Part shown: one piece after another, positions 52,712 through 62,411 of the stretch
Position numbering within the stretch: the first letter of the stretch is position 1
Layout: each line of letters begins with the position of its first letter
From: Alcanivorax sp. 1008
GTDB lineage: Bacteria > Pseudomonadota > Gammaproteobacteria > Pseudomonadales > Alcanivoracaceae
DNA length: 64,000 bases
Reading direction: 5' to 3'
Assembly: GCF_020667895.1 (NCBI RefSeq)
Contig: NZ_JAFMPS010000003.1
Span: 125,586 to 189,585, forward strand
The notes under the pieces: generated by a model
Databases searched by the model: none
Told to the model about the DNA's origin: nothing
The model's input: only the letters and a program-made list of their open reading frames with translations
Program-made: the position numbers and the translations under genes

Positions 52712-54403
52712 ATGGTTGCGATGACCAACAGTACCTCGCTGACCTTCCTCAAGGAGGAGATTGATAGCACCTTGGCGGAGGCAGGTCGCTCTCTGGAGGC
52801 TTGGGCTGCTGATTCTTCCCGGACACAGGAGCTTGATGTCTGTGCGGAGAGCTTTCACCAGTTGAGAGGGATCTTTCAGGTTCTGGAGTTGCCAGCGGCA
52901 ACTCTGACTGCCACCGAGATGGAGCAGGTCGTACGCAAAATGCAGGAGCAGGGCTCCGGGGGTAACCTTCTTGGCGAGGCTTTAGGCCAGTCGCTACTGC
53001 TGTTGGGCCGTTATCTCGAATATGTTCAGCTGAAAAATCGGCCTTTGCCGGAAGTTATGGTGGGTGGTTTGAATGAGCTGCGTCGCGCAGCTGGCAAGCC
53101 GCTAATTCAAGAGAGCCACTTTTTTGCTGTGGATCTGGCACGCGACCGCTATCCAGTACCGACCGCAGCACCCCCCCCGGTGGCGGAGTTGAGTCGTCTC
53201 GGTCGCCGCCTTCGGCACATGTATCAGGTTGGATTGTTAGGTGTGCTGCGTGGTCAAAACAGCATTATTAATCTGAAGCTGATGGCCCGTGCCTTGAGCC
53301 GTATTGATAGACTGTGCGGCTCTGCTGCTATCGGTCGCTTGTGGTGGATCGGCAGGGCAATGCTGGAGGCGTTGATCGCCGACCAAATGGCGATTACGCC
53401 AGCGCGTAAGGCGTTGCTGGCTCAGTATGATAGACAGATAAAAAAGCTCATCCAGGAGGGGGAGCGGGCACTGGCTGCTGACGCGCCGCTGCTGCTGATC
53501 AAGGAAAGTATTTTTGTCGCTTCGTTATGCAGTCATTCCTCAGGGGTTATAGGCGAGGTCAAACAGGCTTTTGAGTTGCGCTCGGGCATTACTGATGCGG
53601 AGCTGCAGGCAGAGATTGCATTGATGGCCAGCGGCAGTGGCTCTGTCGCCAGAAGTGTTGCCGAGTCACTTAAGGAAGAGCTGAATGACGTCAAGCAGAC
53701 CCTTGATATGGCGGCTCAGGGTGTTGCCGATATCGACTACCGTGAGGTTGCTGACGGGCTTGCGCGGATCGGCGGTACGCTGCTGATGGTCAACCTGGGC
53801 AATGAGTCCAAGCAAATCAAGTCGAGGGCCGATAGCGTTCGTGGTTGGCCTGCGGACTTTGATATTGAATCGCCGGCTTTTGTCGAGCTGGTTGATGATT
53901 TGATCTCCGCTGAGAATGCTGTGGCTGAGCTGGAACACAGCCTCACGCCTGCCGACGAGGTTAACCGTGAGGCAGGTAATCAGCGTATTTCTCGCTATCA
54001 GCTAGATGATGCCCGGCGTACGGTGGTGTCTGAGTGTCGTTCCGGTCTGGCACTGGCCAAGCGGGCGGTCGCTTCCTTCCTTGAGTCAGAGTGGGATCGG
54101 ATGCACTTGGCTAATTTGCCCGGCATTCTGGGTGGCGTATCCGGCGGCCTCATGTTTCTTGATCTGGGCCGGGCGAAAGCGGTGATGGATGCCTGTCGTG
54201 CCTATATCGAGCAAAGACTACTTGCCGCCGGCGGCGGCTCGCCGGAGCGGGAGCACATGGATACGCTGGCGGATGCTATTACCAGCGTGGATTACTATCT
54301 GGAGAGTATGGAAGAGCACAAGCCCATTGGTGAGTCAGTGCTTGAGGTTGCAGAGGTGAGCATGGAAGAACTCGGTTTTCCGGTTATCCGGCCGGTCGGT
54401 TAA
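52712..54403 (+). CDS. fimL: FimL, HPt-like regulator of type IV pili and cAMP signalling
   Basis: A 563-residue, mostly helical protein with the length and context of Pseudomonas FimL, which is related to the N-terminal part of ChpA and promotes CyaB/cAMP-dependent twitching and virulence genes. An HPt-like helix reads SFHQLRGIFQVLEL, with His49 where an HPt phospho-acceptor would be; similar helices recur downstream. No enzymatic motif. A run of eight C (53171-53178) encodes part of APPPV and could slip. GGAGAAGCC precedes ATG 52712; ATG 52721 is also possible. The gap 52477-52711 has a TTGACG box at 52556 but no clear -10. Confidence 0.85.
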   Translation: MVAMTNSTSLTFLKEEIDSTLAEAGRSLEAWAADSSRTQELDVCAESFHQLRGIFQVLELPAATLTATEMEQVVRKMQEQGSGGNLLGEALGQSLLLLGRYLEYVQLKNRPLPEVMVGGLNELRRAAGKPLIQESHFFAVDLARDRYPVPTAAPPPVAELSRLGRRLRHMYQVGLLGVLRGQNSIINLKLMARALSRIDRLCGSAAIGRLWWIGRAMLEALIADQMAITPARKALLAQYDRQIKKLIQEGERALAADAPLLLIKESIFVASLCSHSSGVIGEVKQAFELRSGITDAELQAEIALMASGSGSVARSVAESLKEELNDVKQTLDMAAQGVADIDYREVADGLARIGGTLLMVNLGNESKQIKSRADSVRGWPADFDIESPAFVELVDDLISAENAVAELEHSLTPADEVNREAGNQRISRYQLDDARRTVVSECRSGLALAKRAVASFLESEWDRMHLANLPGILGGVSGGLMFLDLGRAKAVMDACRAYIEQRLLAAGGGSPEREHMDTLADAITSVDYYLESMEEHKPIGESVLEVAEVSMEELGFPVIRPVG

Positions 54404-54407
54404 ACCG

Positions 54408-55229
54408 ATGCCGGTGGATATCGAGTTTGGCCCAGCCCCGGCCCAGTTTGAAGCAGAGCTACGTTTGTTCGTTTTTCATCAGGGCAGGGTGCTGATCAAT
54501 GAGGAAGGTAGTGGAGCTTTGCTGCCATCACTACGTGCCGGCATGGCGCGCATGCTATTCCCTGGTGAGCAGATATATCTGGGGTGCCTGGATGGGCAGC
54601 ATTGTTGCGCGGTTAGTCTGGAGGATGATACCGATCCCCCGCAGGGCTTTTTCCCGGAGGAGCTGCGTCGACTGATTCATCTGCTGCCGCAAGGTGACTT
54701 CATGCTGGCCTCCAGGGCAATGCAGTTATTTGCCTGGAGACGAGATCATCGCTTTTGTAGTCGCTGCGGGGCCGTCACCATGGCCCATAACAGAGACATG
54801 GCCATGGTCTGCCCAGCGTGCCAATACACTCAGTATCCGCGTATAACTCCTTGCATAATCACCCTTGTCACCAAGGGTGATGAGATCTTGCTCGCCCATG
54901 GTGCTCGCTTTCCCGAGGGGCTGTTTAGTTGTCTGGCTGGCTTTATGGAGCCGGGCGAGGACGCCGAGCATGCGGTGCGCCGGGAGGTCCGAGAGGAAAC
55001 CGGCTTGCGGGTCGGTAAGTTGCGTTATCATGGTAGCCAGTCATGGCCTTTTCCCCACTCTTTAATGTTGGCCTTTCATGCCGACTATGAGGGTGGTGAT
55101 CTGGTGCCAGATGGCGTCGAAATTATCGAGGCGGGTTGGTTTTCCAGAGATAACCTGCCAAGAGTACCTCCGCCGGGAAGTATTTCCAGATCATTGATTG
55201 ACGACTGGATACAGCGTGGCGGGGTATGA
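54408..55229 (+). CDS. nudC: NAD(+) diphosphatase / NAD-capped RNA decapping hydrolase
   Basis: A 273-residue Nudix enzyme that removes the NAD cap from RNA and hydrolyses NADH. Zinc is bound by CSRCGAV and CPACQY near residues 120-145. The Nudix box GFMEPGEDAEHAVRREVREE follows, and the NudC-specific SQPWPFPxS motif reads SQSWPFPHSLM. It starts 4 bp after the fimL stop, so they are probably co-transcribed. Confidence 0.94.
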   Translation: MPVDIEFGPAPAQFEAELRLFVFHQGRVLINEEGSGALLPSLRAGMARMLFPGEQIYLGCLDGQHCCAVSLEDDTDPPQGFFPEELRRLIHLLPQGDFMLASRAMQLFAWRRDHRFCSRCGAVTMAHNRDMAMVCPACQYTQYPRITPCIITLVTKGDEILLAHGARFPEGLFSCLAGFMEPGEDAEHAVRREVREETGLRVGKLRYHGSQSWPFPHSLMLAFHADYEGGDLVPDGVEIIEAGWFSRDNLPRVPPPGSISRSLIDDWIQRGGV

Positions 55230-55249
55230 ATTAACCAGAGGATGCCGGC

Positions 55250-55897
55250 ATGGGGTTCGATACTGCACCGTTATTGATCATTAGCTTTTGCCTGGTGATA
55301 GTCATCGCCGGCAGCATTGTTCTGCTCAGGACCGAGTGGCTGCTACAGTGGCTCAGGGGTACTGCGGGGCTGCTGTTGATCGGGTTGGCGGTGTACTTTT
55401 CTTTATTTTCTCTGAATTTGTTCAGCTATAAGCAGTTGTCTCGAGAGGAGCCTCTGGTGACTGTCAGCTTTCGGGAGCTAGGGCCTCAGAGCTATGCAGC
55501 TACACTGGCCCAGCCTGGCGGTGACAATGTGGACTATCAGTTAAGTGGTGATCTTTGGAGGGTGGATGCAAGGGTTATTCGCTGGAAAGGCTTTTTTGCC
55601 CTGCTGGGATTTCAGTCCGGTTATCAACTGGATCGTGTTCAGGGGCGCTACTTGACGCTTGAAGATGAGCGCAACAAAGATGCCAGTGAGTATCAAATCA
55701 CCCGCCCGGCAGTTGGTTTTGATGTATGGCAGAACGCCCGTACGGGTTGGAGCATGATGCTTCATGCGGATTATGCCAGCGGTGCCCCCATGCCAATGGC
55801 GGATGGTGCGATTTACGAGGTTACTTTGGGCAATGGTGGATTAATTGCGCGGCCGCTTAATGAAGCGGCACAAGGTGCGTTAAAACGCTGGGAATGA
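55250..55897 (+). CDS. Conserved two-helix membrane protein of unknown function
   Basis: A 215-residue protein with two N-terminal membrane helices (about 8-26 and 36-56) and a soluble beta-rich domain of about 150 residues (VTVSFRELGPQSYAATLAQP, IRWKGFFALLGFQSGYQLDR). Homologs are often labelled multidrug transporter, but two helices cannot support that. It is followed by a terminator and sohB. Function unknown. Confidence 0.7.
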   Translation: MGFDTAPLLIISFCLVIVIAGSIVLLRTEWLLQWLRGTAGLLLIGLAVYFSLFSLNLFSYKQLSREEPLVTVSFRELGPQSYAATLAQPGGDNVDYQLSGDLWRVDARVIRWKGFFALLGFQSGYQLDRVQGRYLTLEDERNKDASEYQITRPAVGFDVWQNARTGWSMMLHADYASGAPMPMADGAIYEVTLGNGGLIARPLNEAAQGALKRWE

Positions 55898-55909
55898 TTT
55901 TTCTCTGAT

Positions 55910-55934
55910 AGCGGCGCTCCGGTGCCGCTTTTTT
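55910..55934 (+). terminator. Terminator after the two-helix membrane protein
   Basis: AGCGGCGC / GTGCCGCT stem with one G-T pair and loop TCCG, then TTTTTT. It closes the fimL-nudC unit before sohB. Confidence 0.85.
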
Positions 55935-55955
55935 ATTAATTAACAGGAGTCGGCA

Positions 55956-57005
55956 GTGCTGGATTTAGTTGTTGAGTACGGCATGTTTCTCGCGAAGATT
56001 GCTACTGTGGTAATCGCTTTGCTGTTTGTTATCAGCGGTATTGCCACCATGGCTGCCCGTAATCGGCATCAGAATGATGATGGCTATCTCAAGGTTCGTC
56101 ACTTGAATCAGGAGATTGACAATCTGCGGGATGGCTTGCGCCATGAGATTATGACGGAAGCGGAAAGCAAAGCTGAGTTAAAACGTAAGAAGAAAGATGA
56201 GAAGACAAAGCGTCGCGCGGAAAAGAAGATGCCCGCCGCGAAAAGCGCTCGATCACGGCTTTTTGTTCTGGATTTTGATGGTGATGTGCAGGCTAGCGGG
56301 GTGGACAACCTGCGTCGGGAAATTTCTGCTGTGCTACAGGTCGCCGAAGCAAATGATGAGGTGGTTATCCGTCTGGAAAGTCCTGGCGGACTGGTTCATA
56401 GCTACGGGCTCGCCGCGTCCCAGTTACGCCGGGTAACCTCACAAGGAGTTCATCTGACGGTTTGCGTGGATCAAGTGGCGGCAAGTGGCGGCTATATGAT
56501 GGCGTGTATCGCAGAGAAAATTATTGCGGCTCCTTTTGCGGTTGTGGGCTCCATTGGCGTTGTCGCGCAAATTCCCAACTTTCATCGTTTGCTTAAGAAA
56601 AACGATATTGATGTCGAGCTTCTGACGGCCGGTGAGTACAAGCGCACCCTGACCATGTTTGGTCAGAATACTGACAGTGATCGCGCTAAATTTCAGGAAG
56701 AGCTGGAAGACACCCATGTTTTGTTCAAGGATTTTGTTCGTGACAATCGTCGAGGTCTGGAAATCAGCAAGGTAGCCACCGGTGAGCACTGGTATGGTAT
56801 TCGTGCCTTGGAACTTGGTCTCATTGATGAGCTGGCTACTAGCGATGAATATCTGCAGCGCCGTAGTAAGGATGCAGAGGTGTTCGAGATTAGTTGGCAG
56901 GTGAAACGCAATCTGGCTGAACGCCTCGGTTTGGGAGCTGAAGGGGCCATGATAAGGGTGCTGGAGCACCTGTTTCATCGAGGCAGCAATCGTCTGCTCA
57001 AGTAA
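55956..57005 (+). CDS. sohB: SohB, inner-membrane S49 peptidase
   Basis: A 349-residue member of the SppA family. One membrane helix (about 10-32), a basic coiled linker rich in Lys and Glu, then the protease domain: VASGGYMMACIAEKI holds the catalytic Ser, EYKRTLTMFGQN the Lys. It probably cleaves membrane-embedded peptides or misfolded exported proteins. The length and order match E. coli SohB. ACAGGAGTCGG precedes the start. Confidence 0.93.
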   Translation: MLDLVVEYGMFLAKIATVVIALLFVISGIATMAARNRHQNDDGYLKVRHLNQEIDNLRDGLRHEIMTEAESKAELKRKKKDEKTKRRAEKKMPAAKSARSRLFVLDFDGDVQASGVDNLRREISAVLQVAEANDEVVIRLESPGGLVHSYGLAASQLRRVTSQGVHLTVCVDQVAASGGYMMACIAEKIIAAPFAVVGSIGVVAQIPNFHRLLKKNDIDVELLTAGEYKRTLTMFGQNTDSDRAKFQEELEDTHVLFKDFVRDNRRGLEISKVATGEHWYGIRALELGLIDELATSDEYLQRRSKDAEVFEISWQVKRNLAERLGLGAEGAMIRVLEHLFHRGSNRLLK

Positions 57006-57020
57006 AGTCGGGGAGAGGCT

Positions 57021-58019
57021 ATGAATCAGTTATTCCGAGCGCTGCGCAGTGATAGGAGCGAGCAAGGTTTCGATGTTTCGATAGTCGATAGAAATGTTGC
57101 TGACCTGCCAGAAGGGGATGTGCTGATTCGAGTCGAGTGGTCGTCTCTGAACTATAAGGACGCACTGTCAGCCACCGGCAAGCCGGGAGTAACCCGCCAA
57201 TACCCGCACACCCCTGGCGTGGACGCCGCCGGCGTGGTTGTCAGTGCCAATGATGGTCCCTGGAAGGCCGGTGATAAGGTGATCGTCACCGGCTATGACC
57301 TTGGCATGAACACTGACGGTGGCTACGGCGAATATATTCGCGTGCCGGCGGACTGGGTGGTCAAGTTACCTCAGGAAATGAGCTGCCGCGATGCCATGCT
57401 GCTGGGCACCGCTGGGCTGACTGCGGCGCTATGTGTAGAAAGTCTTCTGGATACTGGTCTGTCACCGGATCACGGCGAGGTGCTGGTGACCGGTGCCTCC
57501 GGTGGCGTTGGTGCCATTGCTGTGGCGCTGCTGGCACAGCTCGGGTTCAACGTAGTGGCAGGCACAGGCAAGGCTGACGCAGAGGACTGGCTAAAGCAGC
57601 TCGGTGCCTCCTCGCTAGTTGGCCGGGAAGAGCTTCAGGCCGGTGTTGCCAAGGCATTGCTCAAGCCGCGCTGGGCCGGGGTTGTCGATACTGTCGGTGG
57701 GGATATCCTGATGAACGCCCTGAAGACCCTTCGCTATGGAGCCAGTGCCACCTGTTGTGGCATGGCGGCCTCCGGCGAACTGCACGGTACCGTATTTCCG
57801 TTCATTTTGCGGGGCATCAATTTGCTCGGGGTGGACAGTGTTGAGCTACCGTTAGATATCAAGCAGCAGGTTTGGGAGGTGCTCGCCAGCGAATGGCGCC
57901 TTGAAAAATCAGAGCAGCTGCTGGCTGCAGAAGTGTCGCTAATGGAGTTGGTGGATTGGTTTCCACGCATCCTCGCCGGTCAGGTGCGCGGTCGTGTGCT
58001 GGTAAGGGTTGCGAGCTGA
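57021..58019 (+). CDS. acuI: AcuI/YhdH-type NADPH-dependent enoyl reductase
   Basis: A 332-residue zinc-independent medium-chain dehydrogenase of the YhdH/AcuI family; characterized members reduce acrylyl-CoA to propionyl-CoA. SSLNYKDALSATGKPGVTRQ is the family signature, VLVTGASGGVGAIAVALLAQ the dinucleotide site, and VDTVGGDILMNALKTLRYG follows. GGGGAGAGGCT precedes the ATG. It overlaps zntB by one base (TGATG). Exact substrate unproven, so the symbol is by family. Confidence 0.85.
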   Translation: MNQLFRALRSDRSEQGFDVSIVDRNVADLPEGDVLIRVEWSSLNYKDALSATGKPGVTRQYPHTPGVDAAGVVVSANDGPWKAGDKVIVTGYDLGMNTDGGYGEYIRVPADWVVKLPQEMSCRDAMLLGTAGLTAALCVESLLDTGLSPDHGEVLVTGASGGVGAIAVALLAQLGFNVVAGTGKADAEDWLKQLGASSLVGREELQAGVAKALLKPRWAGVVDTVGGDILMNALKTLRYGASATCCGMAASGELHGTVFPFILRGINLLGVDSVELPLDIKQQVWEVLASEWRLEKSEQLLAAEVSLMELVDWFPRILAGQVRGRVLVRVAS

Positions 58020-58987
58020 TGCAGCATGGCCTTGTGCATGCTCTGTTGCTAGACGGCCAGGGCGGTGCCCGGCAGGTTGACTGGCCCGAGGTGGAGGCAT
58101 GGCGGGCGGACCAGGGGGTGCTCTGGCTGCATTTTGATTACACCATGCCGCAAACCCGTGAATGGCTGCTGCTGCATAGCGGCCTGCCGGAGGCGGCAGT
58201 GGAGGCATTGCTGACCTTGGAAACCCGTCCCCGGGTGACGACACTGGCCGACGCCCATCTGATCAACCTTCGCGGCGTTAATCTGACTCCTGGTGCACAG
58301 CCGGAAGATATGATCGCCATCCGTCTGTGGCTGGACAGTAGTCGCATCATTAGTACCCAGCGACGCAGCCTGAAAGCGGTCAGCGATCTCCTTGAGGCAT
58401 TGCAGAATGGTATGGGGCCAGAGTCGGCCCAGGCCTTGTTGGCAGAACTACTGGATCGCCTGACCTGGCATTTCGAGGACGTCATCGCCAGCGTTGAAGA
58501 ACGCGTATCTCAGCTCGAGGAGGTCAGCGCGAGCTCGCAAGGCTCAGCAGCGCTGGGCGGCATAGCAGAGCTGCGCCGTCAGGCAATCAGTCTGAGACGC
58601 TATCTTAGCCCCCAGCGTGAGGCCATGGCTCGCCTGCTGGCGGATACCGGAGGGTGGTTAAGCGAGTCGGACCGGCTGGTAATTCGCGAGGCTGCCGACC
58701 GTTTGCAGCGCCTTTTGGAAGACATTGATCTGGCGCGGGAACATGCCACCATCGCTCAGGAAGACCTGCAGAGCCGGCTTTCTGATCGGCTTGGCCGAAG
58801 AATGTATGTGCTGGCGGTTATCACCTGCCTGTTTCTGCCTTTGACCTTTATTACAGGCCTGTTTGGGGTCAATCTCGGCGGTATTCCCGGCGCTCAGGAT
58901 GACTTTGGCTTTACTGCGTTTTTCTTGCTGACACTGGGGTTCGGGCTGGTTCTGACCTTGCTGCTGCGTTGGCGCCACTGGCTGTGA
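58019..58987 (+). CDS. zntB: ZntB/CorA-family divalent cation transporter
   Basis: A 322-residue CorA-superfamily protein with a large cytoplasmic domain, a long helix ([20 protein letters not shown]) and two C-terminal membrane helices. The pore motif reads [11 protein letters not shown], the ZntB version of the CorA GMN signature. ZntB moves zinc, probably inward with protons. Start ATG 58019 shares its A with the acuI stop codon; the longer frame from 57956 lies inside acuI. Confidence 0.92.
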   Translation: MQHGLVHALLLDGQGGARQVDWPEVEAWRADQGVLWLHFDYTMPQTREWLLLHSGLPEAAVEALLTLETRPRVTTLADAHLINLRGVNLTPGAQPEDMIAIRLWLDSSRIISTQRRSLKAVSDLLEALQNGMGPESAQALLAELLDRLTWHFEDVIASVEERVSQLEEVSASSQGSAALGGIAELRRQAISLRRYLSPQREAMARLLADTGGWLSESDRLVIREAADRLQRLLEDIDLAREHATIAQEDLQSRLSDRLGRRMYVLAVITCLFLPLTFITGLFGVNLGGIPGAQDDFGFTAFFLLTLGFGLVLTLLLRWRHWL

Positions 58988-59117
58988 TCAGCCGCGACCA
59001 TCTTGGGCGAGAAAATCTGTCTCGCTTTCGGTAGAATCCCGCCTTCATCTCGATCCACTCGGATACCTGTTCCGGCAATCCCGGCCCACCGGTCGGCTCA
59101 GTAAGGGGAGCACTACC

Positions 59118-61490
59118 TTGGCGAACTATGTAGTCTGGTTTGAAAACCTTGGCAAAGGTGATGTCGATACCGTGGGTGGCAAGAATGCCTCTCTCGGAGA
59201 GATGATCAGCAACCTGTCTGCTGCCGGCGTTTCGGTACCGGGAGGCTTTGCCACCACGGCTGAAGCGTTCCGGGACTTCCTTGATACCAATGGTCTGACC
59301 AAGAAGATCAACGACGCCTTGCTGGCGCTGAATGTCGATGACGTCGTAGCGCTGGCGAAAACCGGCGCGGAGATCCGTAGCTGGGTAGTCGAGGCTCCTT
59401 TCCAGCCAGAACTGGAACAGGCGATCAGGGATGGCTACGAAAAGATTGGTGCAGGTAATGCAGAAATGGCTGTGGCGGTGCGATCTTCCGCAACAGCTGA
59501 GGATTTGCCGGATGCTTCGTTTGCAGGCCAGCAAGAAACCTTTCTGAATATTCGCGGCATTGATCATGTTCTGCACGCAGTCAAGGAGGTGTTTGCCTCT
59601 TTGTTCAATGACCGGGCGATCAGTTACCGGGTTCATCAGGGCTTCGAGCATGCTCATGTGGCCCTTTCCGCTGGCATCCAGCGCATGGTGCGCTCTGAGA
59701 CTGGCGCTGCCGGGGTTATGTTCACGCTGGACACCGAGTCGGGCTTCCGTGATGTAGTGTTCCTGACCGCTTCTTATGGTCTCGGTGAAATGGTTGTTCA
59801 GGGTGCAGTGAACCCGGACGAATTCTATGTTCATAAGGAAACTTTGTTGAACAAGCGTCCTGCTGTGCTACGCCGCACCCTTGGCAGCAAGCTTCAAAAA
59901 ATGGTGTATGCGGAAACTGGTGCAACCGGTAAATCGGTTGAGACCGTGGCCGTGGATGCTGCAGAGCGAGATCGCTTTTGCTTGACCGATGCCCAGATTG
60001 AAGAGCTGGCGCGTCAGGCTATCGAGATTGAAAAGCACTACGGTGCACCTATGGATATCGAGTGGGCGCTGGATGGTGATGATGGCAAGCTTTACATCGT
60101 TCAGGCTCGCCCGGAAACGGTCAAGAGTCGTTCCGATGTTTCGGTTATGGAGCGTTACCTGCTTAAGCAAAAAGGCAAAGTGCTGGTAGAGGGCAGGGCG
60201 ATTGGCCAGCGTATTGGTGCTGGCGTGGTGCGTATCGTCTCCAGTATTCGTGAAATGGACAAGGTTAAGGACGGTGACGTACTGGTAACCGACATGACTG
60301 ACCCGGATTGGGAGCCAGTGATGAAGCGTGCTGCAGCGATTGTTACCAATCGCGGTGGGCGTACCTGTCATGCGGCGATTATTGCCCGTGAACTGGGAGT
60401 ACCGGCAATTGTTGGCTGTGGTGATGCCACAGAGATTCTACAGGAAGGGCAGGCGGTAACTGTTTCTTGCTCTGAGGGCGATACAGGCCGTATTTATGAG
60501 GGACAGCTTGCTTTTGACGTGCAGCGCAATTCTGTTGAGTCTATGCCCAAGCTGCCGTTCAAGATCATGATGAATGTTGGTAATCCTGACCGTGCTTTTG
60601 ATTTTGCCTCATTACCCAATCAGGGCGTTGGCCTTGCCCGCCTGGAATTTATTATTAACCGGATGATCGGTGTACACCCCAAGGCATTGCTTAACTACGA
60701 CAGCATCCCCCGCGATATCCAGCAGACCATCGATAAGCGAATTGCTGGCTATGCTGGACCGGTAGATTTCTATGTTGAGAAGTTGGTGGAGGGTGTCAGC
60801 ACGCTGGCAGCGGCCTTCTTCCCGGAGAAGGTGATTGTTCGCCTGTCTGATTTCAAATCGAACGAATACGCTAACCTGATCGGTGGCAAGCTTTATGAGC
60901 CACATGAGGAAAATCCGATGCTGGGTTTCCGGGGGGCGTCTCGCTACATTAGTGAAAACTTCCGCGATTGCTTTGAGCTTGAGTGCCGGGCAATGAAGAA
61001 AGTTCGAGACGAGATGGGCTTTAGCAACGTTGAGGTGATGGTGCCATTCGTGCGCACTGTTGGCGAAGCTGAGCAGGTCATCGAGTTGTTGTCGAAGAAT
61101 GGCTTGCGTCGGGGCGAGAATGGTTTGCGCGTGATTATGATGTGCGAATTGCCCACCAATGCGCTGCTGGCGGATGACTTTATCCAGCACTTTGATGGCT
61201 TCTCGATTGGCTCGAATGATCTTACTCAGCTAACGCTTGGGCTGGATCGTGATTCTGGTATTGTCAGTCATCTGTTTGATGAGCGTGATCCGGCGGTTAA
61301 GCGCTTGCTCAGTATGGCGATTCAGGCCTGCAATAAGGCTGGTAAGTACATCGGTATTTGTGGTCAGGGGCCAAGCGATCACCCGGATCTGGCTCAATGG
61401 TTGATGGAGCAGGGCATCGATTCCGTTTCGCTGAATCCTGACTCGGTATTGGATACCTGGTTTTATCTGGCTCAGCACCACGGCCAGTAA
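59118..61490 (+). CDS. ppsA: Phosphoenolpyruvate synthase
   Basis: A 790-residue enzyme converting pyruvate and ATP to PEP, AMP and phosphate, needed for growth on C2-C3 acids and fatty-acid products. The N-terminal ATP-grasp region ([36 protein letters not shown]), the phospho-His domain with His418 in [15 protein letters not shown], and the PEP-binding barrel ending in [16 protein letters not shown] are all present. Start is TTG at 59118 with AAGGGGAG 7 bases upstream. No ppsR regulator lies in the 130-bp gap upstream. Confidence 0.95.
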   Translation: MANYVVWFENLGKGDVDTVGGKNASLGEMISNLSAAGVSVPGGFATTAEAFRDFLDTNGLTKKINDALLALNVDDVVALAKTGAEIRSWVVEAPFQPELEQAIRDGYEKIGAGNAEMAVAVRSSATAEDLPDASFAGQQETFLNIRGIDHVLHAVKEVFASLFNDRAISYRVHQGFEHAHVALSAGIQRMVRSETGAAGVMFTLDTESGFRDVVFLTASYGLGEMVVQGAVNPDEFYVHKETLLNKRPAVLRRTLGSKLQKMVYAETGATGKSVETVAVDAAERDRFCLTDAQIEELARQAIEIEKHYGAPMDIEWALDGDDGKLYIVQARPETVKSRSDVSVMERYLLKQKGKVLVEGRAIGQRIGAGVVRIVSSIREMDKVKDGDVLVTDMTDPDWEPVMKRAAAIVTNRGGRTCHAAIIARELGVPAIVGCGDATEILQEGQAVTVSCSEGDTGRIYEGQLAFDVQRNSVESMPKLPFKIMMNVGNPDRAFDFASLPNQGVGLARLEFIINRMIGVHPKALLNYDSIPRDIQQTIDKRIAGYAGPVDFYVEKLVEGVSTLAAAFFPEKVIVRLSDFKSNEYANLIGGKLYEPHEENPMLGFRGASRYISENFRDCFELECRAMKKVRDEMGFSNVEVMVPFVRTVGEAEQVIELLSKNGLRRGENGLRVIMMCELPTNALLADDFIQHFDGFSIGSNDLTQLTLGLDRDSGIVSHLFDERDPAVKRLLSMAIQACNKAGKYIGICGQGPSDHPDLAQWLMEQGIDSVSLNPDSVLDTWFYLAQHHGQ

Positions 61491-61502
61491 AGCCTACTGG
61501 AG

Positions 61503-61528
61503 ACGCCCACTTCGGTGGGCGTTTTTTT
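61503..61528 (+). terminator. Terminator after ppsA
   Basis: ACGCCCAC / GTGGGCGT stem with a stable TTCG tetraloop followed by TTTTTT, 12 bases after the ppsA stop. Confidence 0.93.
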
Positions 61529-61569
61529 GTAGGCTGTTATTGTCTTGTTACTGCCATGGGGATGGTCTG

Positions 61570-61872
61570 ATGGCATTTCACAGGCTGGTTCGACTGGATC
61601 AGTTGTATGACGGGTTTCGTCAGTCCTTTCGTATCGAGCGCGAGGATGTCCTGCTTCTGCAGCGTGATGGCAGGGTGTTTCTCATTGAGGGACGTTGTCC
61701 GCATCAGGGGTTTTCTCTGGCGCAAGGCTCATTGCACGGAGAAAGGATTATTTGTCCGCGGCATGGCTTTGCTTTCCATATTGAGCATGGTGACTGCTTC
61801 CAGGCGCCTTCATGTCGTTTGAAGACCTGGCTGCCAGCGTATGATGGGAATTATCTCGGCGTTGAGATATGA
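61570..61872 (+). CDS. Stand-alone Rieske [2Fe-2S] protein
   Basis: A 100-residue soluble protein with the two Rieske motifs CPHQG and CPRHGF, 18 residues apart, which ligate a [2Fe-2S] cluster through two Cys and two His. It is the size of a dioxygenase ferredoxin or of the NirD subunit of nitrite reductase. Its position near the convergent sulfite reductase genes suggests electron transfer in sulfur or nitrogen reduction, but this is inference. ATG 61570 has GGGGA upstream; a TTG at 61540 would add ten residues. Confidence 0.8.
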   Translation: MAFHRLVRLDQLYDGFRQSFRIEREDVLLLQRDGRVFLIEGRCPHQGFSLAQGSLHGERIICPRHGFAFHIEHGDCFQAPSCRLKTWLPAYDGNYLGVEI

Positions 61873-61913
61873 GAGCCCGTAGTGGCTGGCCTCCCTGTTG
61901 ATAGTGGTAAGGG

Positions 61914-62411
61914 TTACTCTGGCTGCCGTCGGTAAATTGGTCGCGGATCGCGGGCGTCGGCTTGGTAGGTGACGGTGAAGTCGTTCAGGCCTTTTAGTGC
62001 TTCGCTGGCGTCTTTGTCGGCGCGAATGTCAAATGCATTGAAGCCGCAGCGCCACATATAGAACAGCTGGTCTTGCAGTACATCGCCAACCGCACGAATC
62101 TCACCTTGATAACCATAGCGTGTGCGCAGCTCGCGGGCGTAGGAGTAGCCGCGACCGTCAGCAAACACCGGGAAGTCGATAGCGATCATTGGTAGATCAG
62201 CAAGATCACCGGCAAGCTCGGCTGGTTCTTGACCGGGTTTCAGGCAGACAGCGACTTTACCGTTATGGTTCTTCAGCGCTTCTTTTTGTTCCAGCCAGCA
62301 ACTTAGCGATACGATAATGTCGCCATTTGCAGGAATGCCTTCGGCATCTTCCGGGGTTACCCGTACCCAGCTGTTTTCGCACAGCGCGCCGTCTTTAATT
62401 AGCTGGGCCAT
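61914..62411 (-). CDS. DUF934 protein linked to sulfite reductase
   Basis: A 165-residue protein of the DUF934 family, usually encoded directly after cysI in pseudomonads. ADLPMIAIDFPVFADGRGYS and RTRYGYQGEIRAVGDVLQDQ are the conserved core; VLQDQLFYMWRCGFNAF contains a conserved Cys. Start ATG 62411 overlaps the end of the sulfite reductase gene by 17 bases, so the two are coupled. A helper role in sulfite reduction is assumed from context; the biochemical function is unknown. Confidence 0.82.
   Translation of the reverse strand: MAQLIKDGALCENSWVRVTPEDAEGIPANGDIIVSLSCWLEQKEALKNHNGKVAVCLKPGQEPAELAGDLADLPMIAIDFPVFADGRGYSYARELRTRYGYQGEIRAVGDVLQDQLFYMWRCGFNAFDIRADKDASEALKGLNDFTVTYQADARDPRPIYRRQPE

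Noticed and set aside
58911-59834. Minus-strand 307-codon frame over zntB end and ppsA start
   Set aside because: Both plus-strand genes are certain; the frame also crosses the ppsA ribosome-binding site.
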